From the NCBI RefSeq assembly GCF_003265705.1, contig NW_020312968.1:564305-628304 (forward strand): 64,000 nt of DNA, given 5' to 3'. The notes below the pieces were generated by a model, which was not told the DNA's origin, did no database searches, and saw only the letters and a program-made list of their open reading frames with translations. Both the position numbers and the translations under genes were made by a program. Each line of letters starts with the position of its first letter. The stretch's first letter is position 1. This stretch comes from Callorhinus ursinus (Eukaryota > Chordata > Mammalia > Carnivora > Otariidae). Shown piece by piece: positions 58,260 to 64,000 of this stretch.

Positions 58260-59060
58260 AGGCACTTTTTAGAATTCATCCAGTGAGAATTTAAAGAGAA
58301 ATTAAGGCTTTTGAAAGGGAAGCCATGCTGGAAATAACCTTATAATCTCTAGGAATGACGTTCGTCAAGGATTTAAACAGCAGCATAGACTGTTTTTCCC
58401 TTACAGGCTTATGAAATTGGTACTTATGCTTTCTTGAAAGGAAATAGTTTGTTTTTAATTCCTTGGAGGATGTTATATCCTTTGAAAATTTTAAGATATG
58501 TAATTAATCATGTGGAAAATGATTTATTATGATGGTAATTGTCACGTATAAGTATAGTTTAATGACATTGAAAAAGTAAAGTAAATTGTCAAATATTTAT
58601 TACAAATTGTAGTTAGAAGCATTTTTATAACATTTAGATTGCTATGCAGCAATGTTCTCTAACAACTTGCTCCGAAAACAGTAAATATGTGAATCACGTT
58701 GTAAAAATTAGTCAGCTTCAGAAATCAAATCTAAGCTATAAAAACTCTGGATAGTAATAACTGTACTGGCAAAAGGTATGCTAAGTGTACATTTTCTATC
58801 AGTTCTAGAGCAAAATGTTTATGATAGCCTAACACAAACAACCATATTGAGCATGGAGCTTTTGAAAATTTGCTTTCTGTTGAATGAAGTATGTTAGTCA
58901 CATACATTTTTGAATTATTTATGCAATGCTTAGGAAAATTTATAATCAAAGTTGCATCAAAGTAAGTTTAATTAAATTTTTATTATCTGTAAAGCTACTG
59001 CATGCACAATTAGGACTTGACTAATTATTAAAACCAAATATATACAAAATCATAGCTTCG
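58260..59060. promoter_or_regulatory. Candidate distal regulatory block, 10 kb upstream
   Basis: About 800 bp of repeat-free AT-rich sequence with numerous homeodomain/POU-like words (TAATTAATCATGTGG, TGATTTATTATGATGGTAAT, GCACAATTAGGACTTGACTA, CTAATTATT). No coding frame is convincing. Enhancer identity is inferred from texture only. Confidence 0.3.
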
Positions 59061-59586
59061 GGAGGAAGAATTGCCAAATAAAATACTAAAACTTGTCAAT
59101 TCAACTGAAAATTTAAATAGTGACAGAAAAGGGATGTGTAATTTTGTTTTTAACATTTTGAGTATCAAGACTTCTGGTGCTGGAAAGCGACTGATTTCTC
59201 TTATGAGCCTTGCCTAGTGGCCTTCTGTTATATCTTAGGAAGGACCTGTATTTATTCCACAGTTGGGTTACATGTAATCAACCACTGGTTACCACATTGT
59301 TTGACAAGTCCCACCAACCATGCCAGACACTGTCATACAAATGATCTAATTACAATATCTTAAACTCCACTTTAAAGGTGAGTCCATGGACTCTCAAACA
59401 AATGCCCTCACTCACATAAATTCACTCAACCTGCATACTGCAAAGGAAAATCCAAACTCAAGACTGTTTCTCTAGAAGGTTTCTCAGTTTTTCAGGTTTT
59501 CCGGTTGGTTTGTTTTTTGCTCCTTCTAAACCACCCTTTTCTAGGTCAGAAAGGAATAAGACATTTAGATACAGAATTTTGATATA

Positions 59587-59781
59587 TGGGGCGCCCGGGT
59601 GGCTCAGTCGTTAAGCGTCTGCCTTTGGCTCAGGTCATGATCTCAGGGTCCTGGGATTAAGCCCCGCATTGGGCTCCCTGCTCTGTGGGAAGCCTGCTTC
59701 TCCCTCTCCCACTCCCTCTGCTTGTGTTTCCTCTCTCTCTGTGTCTCTCTCTGTCAAATAAATAAATAAAATAAAAAAAAA
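59587..59781 (+). mobile_element. CanSINE with 14-bp TSD
   Basis: GGGGCGCCCGGGTGGCTCAG at the head and AAATAAATAAATAAAATAAA at the tail, flanked by perfect AGAATTTTGATATA (59573-59586 and 59782-59795). Confidence 0.97.
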
Positions 59782-60089
59782 AGAATTTTGATATAAAATA
59801 CCTTTTGCTTTCTTCATTTTGTTTTCAGGGAATCAGTTGTGGCTAATAATGCATTTTATATGTGTCTCTCTATGCCATGCAATCTTCTTTAGAAGAATTT
59901 TGATATGAGCCAATGAGTCAACAAATGTTTGCTAAATTTATATTTCCTCCATTGAACAAGATTAAATCCTAATTCATTCAAATTGTTTTGATGTTCTGAT
60001 GAATAATCAAATGACCCATTCTCTAAGCCCATCTTTTTTTTAAATTTTTTCATTCTCAGCAGAGGAATAATCACTAAAATTAGTGTTTA

Positions 60090-60286
60090 TTTTTTTATTG
60101 TTTTTAAGATTTTTATTTATTTATTTGACAGAGAGAGCACAAGCAGGGGGAGGAGCAGAGGGGGAGGGAGAGAGCAGGCTCCCCGCCAAGGAGAGAGCCC
60201 AACATGGGCCTCGATCCCAGGACCCCCGGGATCATGACCTTGAGCCGAAGGCAGACACTTAACCAACTGAGCCACCCAGGCGTCCC
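60090..60286 (-). mobile_element. CanSINE with 14-bp TSD
   Basis: Minus-strand copy ending GAGCCACCCAGGCGTCCC, flanked by perfect AAAATTAGTGTTTA (60076-60089 and 60287-60300). Confidence 0.97.
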
Positions 60287-61200
60287 AAAATTAGTGTTTA
60301 AAATATAGAACTAAGAACCGTACTTAACTAAGTATCCAAAGCCTGTTGTCAACGTGCTACCCTGGGAATTTGGAAATATTTTAAGTTTCAGGCATGATAA
60401 CATGCAAAAAATCCAGTCATAAAGGAAGTTATTACGAATAGCAGATACACAGACACATGCACACACACACGTCCATATGAGTATCAACAGTTGATTTCAT
60501 ACATAATTTCCTGCCCGCTGATGACTGTACCCAAATCTTTGTTTAATTATAGAGGAAAACTGGTAACAATAATATAGTTTAATTGGCTATATTTCTTATA
60601 TTTAGACTAATAATCAGTGTCCTAATGTACTTGTTTTGATTAGATAAAAAAAATAAGCAAAGCAAGAACAAGGCATAGTACTGTTTGAGAAGATCCTTGA
60701 CACATTTTAGTTTAACTGTTTCATAAAGATCCTTTTTTCTCAGCAAGGTTCATTTGAGTCTACTAAAAAAAAAGAAAACATAAAAAAAAGATATCAGATT
60801 CATAACTTTTTTTTCTTACACACCTAAATTTATGAGAGAAATAAATGTCAGAAAAATCAAAATTTCATATCAAAGTCGAGGACAGAAATAGCCAAATTCA
60901 AGTGTTTGTTTTCCGAAGCTCTGCTGAATACATTGTCCAGATTGTACCAAAGCAAAACACGGGTGGGTCTATCAAACAATCCCTGACTCTGTTTATAACA
61001 ACTGAAGCTGTGCCTTTCATATCAGAGTCCCCATCAGAAAGGGGAGGGGGGAGGAAGAGATAAGCCCCCAAGTGAAATAGTAGCCTTTAACAACAACCAG
61101 TCACTTCCTGCAATCAAAACCCTGCTAGCATGTGGCTTGTTCAAATAAAAATTACTGGACTGGGGCCAAACAAGGAAAAAGTAATTGATAATGTGTGGTT

Positions 61201-61227
61201 TTTTTGTTTGTTTGTTTGTTTGTTTTT
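61201..61227 (+). repeat. (GTTT)n simple repeat
   Basis: Five GTTT units in a T-rich run. Confidence 0.9.
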
Positions 61228-61479
61228 CAGAAACCATCCATCCATCAAATGTGTCAGTCCTTCATAATACTTTATTTCCCTTCTGAACAAAGATCTTTAA
61301 AATTCATTGTGTGCACTTAAAAACAAAGTGTCCTTGTGCTGGTTTATAAAGATTCTCTTTTAGTTGGGGTTTGTTTTGTTATTTGATTACATTCCCTCCC
61401 ATCCTGCATTTTTTTTTTTCCAGATAGTTGCTGGAAATTTCTGCCATTCTTAAACAAAGCATCTTTGTGCTGTATCAGC

Positions 61480-61800
61480 TTGCATTTTCCTTGGATTGTA
61501 TTTGGATGATGCCTTTTCACTGACTTCAGCACTGAGTATTGTAGCCATAGCTTTAGTAAGTAGACTGTAACAAACAGGTTCACGGGCCCTTTTTGTGTGT
61601 TGCATCCTATTAACCCGCTGGTGCGAAATGTTACACAGAGTTAGGCACAGGAGCTGTTACAAAGAGAATAAAAACCTGAGGAGGAAATACTGGGTCATAT
61701 TTGCAGCTAGAGAAAGCCATTAACAATTAGTGACCATTAAAAAAAATTTTTTTCCCACCTGAGAAATCCCTCCAATATATGGGAAGATCTTTTTACTAAT
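61480..61800. promoter_or_regulatory. Candidate distal conserved element, 13 kb upstream
   Basis: Repeat-free, evenly composed sequence with structured words (CAGCACTGAGTATTGTAGCC, TTAACCCGCTGGTGCGAAAT, GCCATTAACAATTAGTGACC). It contains isolated CpGs in an otherwise CpG-poor flank, which can indicate constraint. No alignment was available. Confidence 0.35.
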
Positions 61801-61947
61801 ATGTTTCATTTATTTTTTAGGATCAGTTTGCAAAATAAATAATCAGTATCCCAAAGAAATGTCTGTAATGTGAATTTCAGCGACATTCACTCACTTCCGT
61901 TCCTGATGACTTCCATATTAAAGTGAAGTTTAGAGGGGTTAAGTGCT

Positions 61948-61974
61948 ACACACACACACACACACACACACACA
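61948..61974 (+). repeat. (AC)n microsatellite
   Basis: About 27 bp of pure AC repeat in the TLE4 5' flank. Confidence 0.95.
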
Positions 61975-62593
61975 ATTTTGCCTCAATGGTAAAGATCCAC
62001 CTCGAAATGCACATTTAAAGAAATAAGAGAGTTCCTCTTAAATTATATTTTTAAATGACAGCTATGTGATTAAAACATTGCAACTGAAAATAGGAGAAAT
62101 AATTAATGAGGCTTTGGTGAAGAAAAACACGAAGGAAAAAAAATCTGTGTGGTTCTGTAAGTTTTTACTTCATTCAGCTACCTATTTACAAGTCAATGCT
62201 ATCATTGCATGATCTCTTTTGTATGCTTCTAGTACTATCAACTGTTGACCTGCCAGTTACTTTAGGTTTGTATTTAGATTTTGTCACCAGTGTCTTGGGA
62301 CAGGCTAGCCAGGAGAAAGGCCCTTCCAGATGGTTGTTCCTTGTGCAGCCAGCTAAGTCCTGGCCAGAGAAACCACTTCTATTACCTCACCAAGCATCTC
62401 CATAAAGTTTCTTTTTAAAGAATGCCAGGGAAGAAAAAGCTTCAGTAGCTACACAAAAGCCTTACATTACAACAAGTCCTGCCCCTGGAATTTCTCTTTC
62501 TGCCTTCTCCAAAATAATAGTTAAAAAAAAAAAAGTCATATTTATACAATATAACAGTTTTCTTTTTTTAAAAGTTACATATGATTTGTACCT

Positions 62594-62798
62594 TTTTTTT
62601 AAAAAAAAAAAAGATTTATTTAGAGAGAGAGAGAGAGAGAGAGAGCTAGCCAGCAGAGGGAGAGGGAGAATAATTCTGAAGCCGACTCCCCTTGGAGCTC
62701 AGAGACCTGTGCAGGGCTTGATCCCAGGACCCTGAGATCAGGACCTGAGCCGAAATCAAGAGTCAGCTGCTTAACCAACAGAGCCACCCAGGTGCTCC
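62594..62798 (-). mobile_element. CanSINE with expanded (GA)n tract
   Basis: Older minus-strand copy: AGATTTATTTAGAGAGAGAG with a GA run (about 62621-62644), CTTGATCCCAGGACCCTGAG, and GAGCCACCCAGGTGCTCC at the head. No clear target duplication. Confidence 0.92.
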
Positions 62799-64000
62799 AA
62801 TAATTTCCATGTGTAAACTCTGTTCTGCCTATGAGATACCAATACTAGAATAGTAAAAAGAAGCAAATATTCACTCCTCATCCAAAGATTGCAACACAAA
62901 GAAATACAAAAGTGTATAGGGCCTCAGGGTTATTTTTGGTGGGAGAGATGTTATCAATTTGGAAATGGTAAAGAGGTTAACTACTAAGTCAACATCCACT
63001 GTAGGGCCCCTGAAAACGAGGTCTAAGTTTTCTGTGGGAAATTGCCAAGAAAGTCAATGATACAAATTCTGCCTTCAGAGGTACTCATAAAAAGGAGCTT
63101 TGGGAATGAGTGCAAATATTTTCATTCTTTGTTTTTCTGCTAGAATTTACTCTGTCAATTTTGCCCATTGCTCCATGCTAGGCCTAGTGGGGAGATAAAA
63201 ATGAAAGAGCATAATTTTTTGGTAATATTTTAACATGCTTTGATTTTCCCCCCTCGTTTGTATTGTTTTCCTTAACTGAACTCTTCCCCGTTCTGCCACA
63301 AGCGTTCAAAAAGCTCACTTTCTAGAACTTTAGGATTGTTACAGAAATCATTCACAATGAAAAAAAAGAGCTAATATTTAATTTCTGATATCCAAATGAG
63401 GATTTTTGTCACAAGTCAATGTAGGCTTGAAAGCCAGGCTTTGTTGAAACAGAAAGGACTTTCCAAATTCATTGTACCATTGTCTCAAGAGCTAGGCGTG
63501 ACTGAATAGATGAGTCTCTTCCATGGGAGGGTAATGGAAGCTAGGCAGTGAAGCTTACTGCCCTGAGGTAGCAGGAGAAGGCAATGACAAGAAGCAAAAA
63601 GGCCCAAGCTTATTCCTCTGGGCCTGAGGGATTGTGGAGAGAAGGAAGCGAGAGAGGAAGGTTAGTAGTGGTCATGACACCATCTTTGTTCTTGGGCCAA
63701 TGTTCTGTGGACAGCAACATATGATACACACATAAATCATCCACTGATCATTCATATCTCTGAAACCAGGTCGCATCAGGATGTGCCACATCTTCCAAAG
63801 CTCTGTTATTTTCTCTTTTAGTGGTATATAGATCATTGGTATATCTTAAACTCAAGGGTATTGTATATCCAAAGAAATGTTTGAAATTGAAAGAAAAGGT
63901 AAAAATAGGTGCTTCTGTCCTCCTTTCCACTTGTACCTCTGTGAGGACAGAGCCTTGTAACACACCCTCAGCAGCCAAGAATGGCCATAGTGAAGTAAAC

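Larger units (their letters stand above)
51000..64000. other. TLE4 5' flanking region, no gene seen
   Basis: AT-rich intergenic DNA with six CanSINEs, MIR and L2 fragments, simple repeats and repeat-free blocks. All open frames are short and without family resemblance. A spliced non-coding transcript from the divergent promoter cannot be excluded. Confidence 0.75.

Overview
This window is vertebrate nuclear DNA from a carnivoran mammal. At least fourteen tRNA-derived CanSINE copies are present in both orientations, with the head GGCGCCTGGGTGGCTCAGTC, a B-box region, a CT-rich body and an AATAAATAAAATCTT tail. The body wording (bear/seal/mustelid style, not the dog SINEC_Cf or cat type) points to an arctoid caniform. 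That species-level reading is inference from remembered repeat types.

The one protein-coding gene I can support is the 5' part of TLE4, a Groucho-family transcriptional corepressor, on the minus strand. Six coding exons are exact at the codon level with consensus splice sites: exon 1 at 48506-48550, exon 2 at 47537-47634, exon 3 at 46386-46449, exon 4 at 45166-45210, exon 5 at 13565-13627 and exon 6 at 1083-1157. Together they encode residues 1-130, nearly all of the N-terminal Q (tetramerisation) domain. The GP, CcN, SP and WD40 parts lie beyond the left edge. Introns 4 (31.5 kb) and 5 (12.4 kb) fill most of the left two thirds of the window.

From about 47.7 to 51.0 kb lies a two-lobed CpG island. 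The left lobe holds TLE4 exon 1, a GC-rich 5' leader with two upstream ATG ORFs, and a CCAAT/TATA-like core promoter. The right lobe carries an inverted pair of ZNF143/Staf-like sites, plus-strand CCAAT boxes, an E-box and a (CTG)10 repeat, and looks like a divergent promoter. From 51 to 64 kb I find only TLE4 5' flank: old MIR and L2 fragments, young SINEs and repeat-free AT-rich blocks that may be conserved regulatory elements.

No tRNA, rRNA or other ncRNA gene, CRISPR array or intact mobile-element ORF is visible, and I saw no endogenous virus. I see no wholly new system. The best leads are the start-codon and uORF layout of TLE4, a C-run pair next to the exon 2 splice donor, the inverted ZNF143-type pair, and several candidate enhancers.
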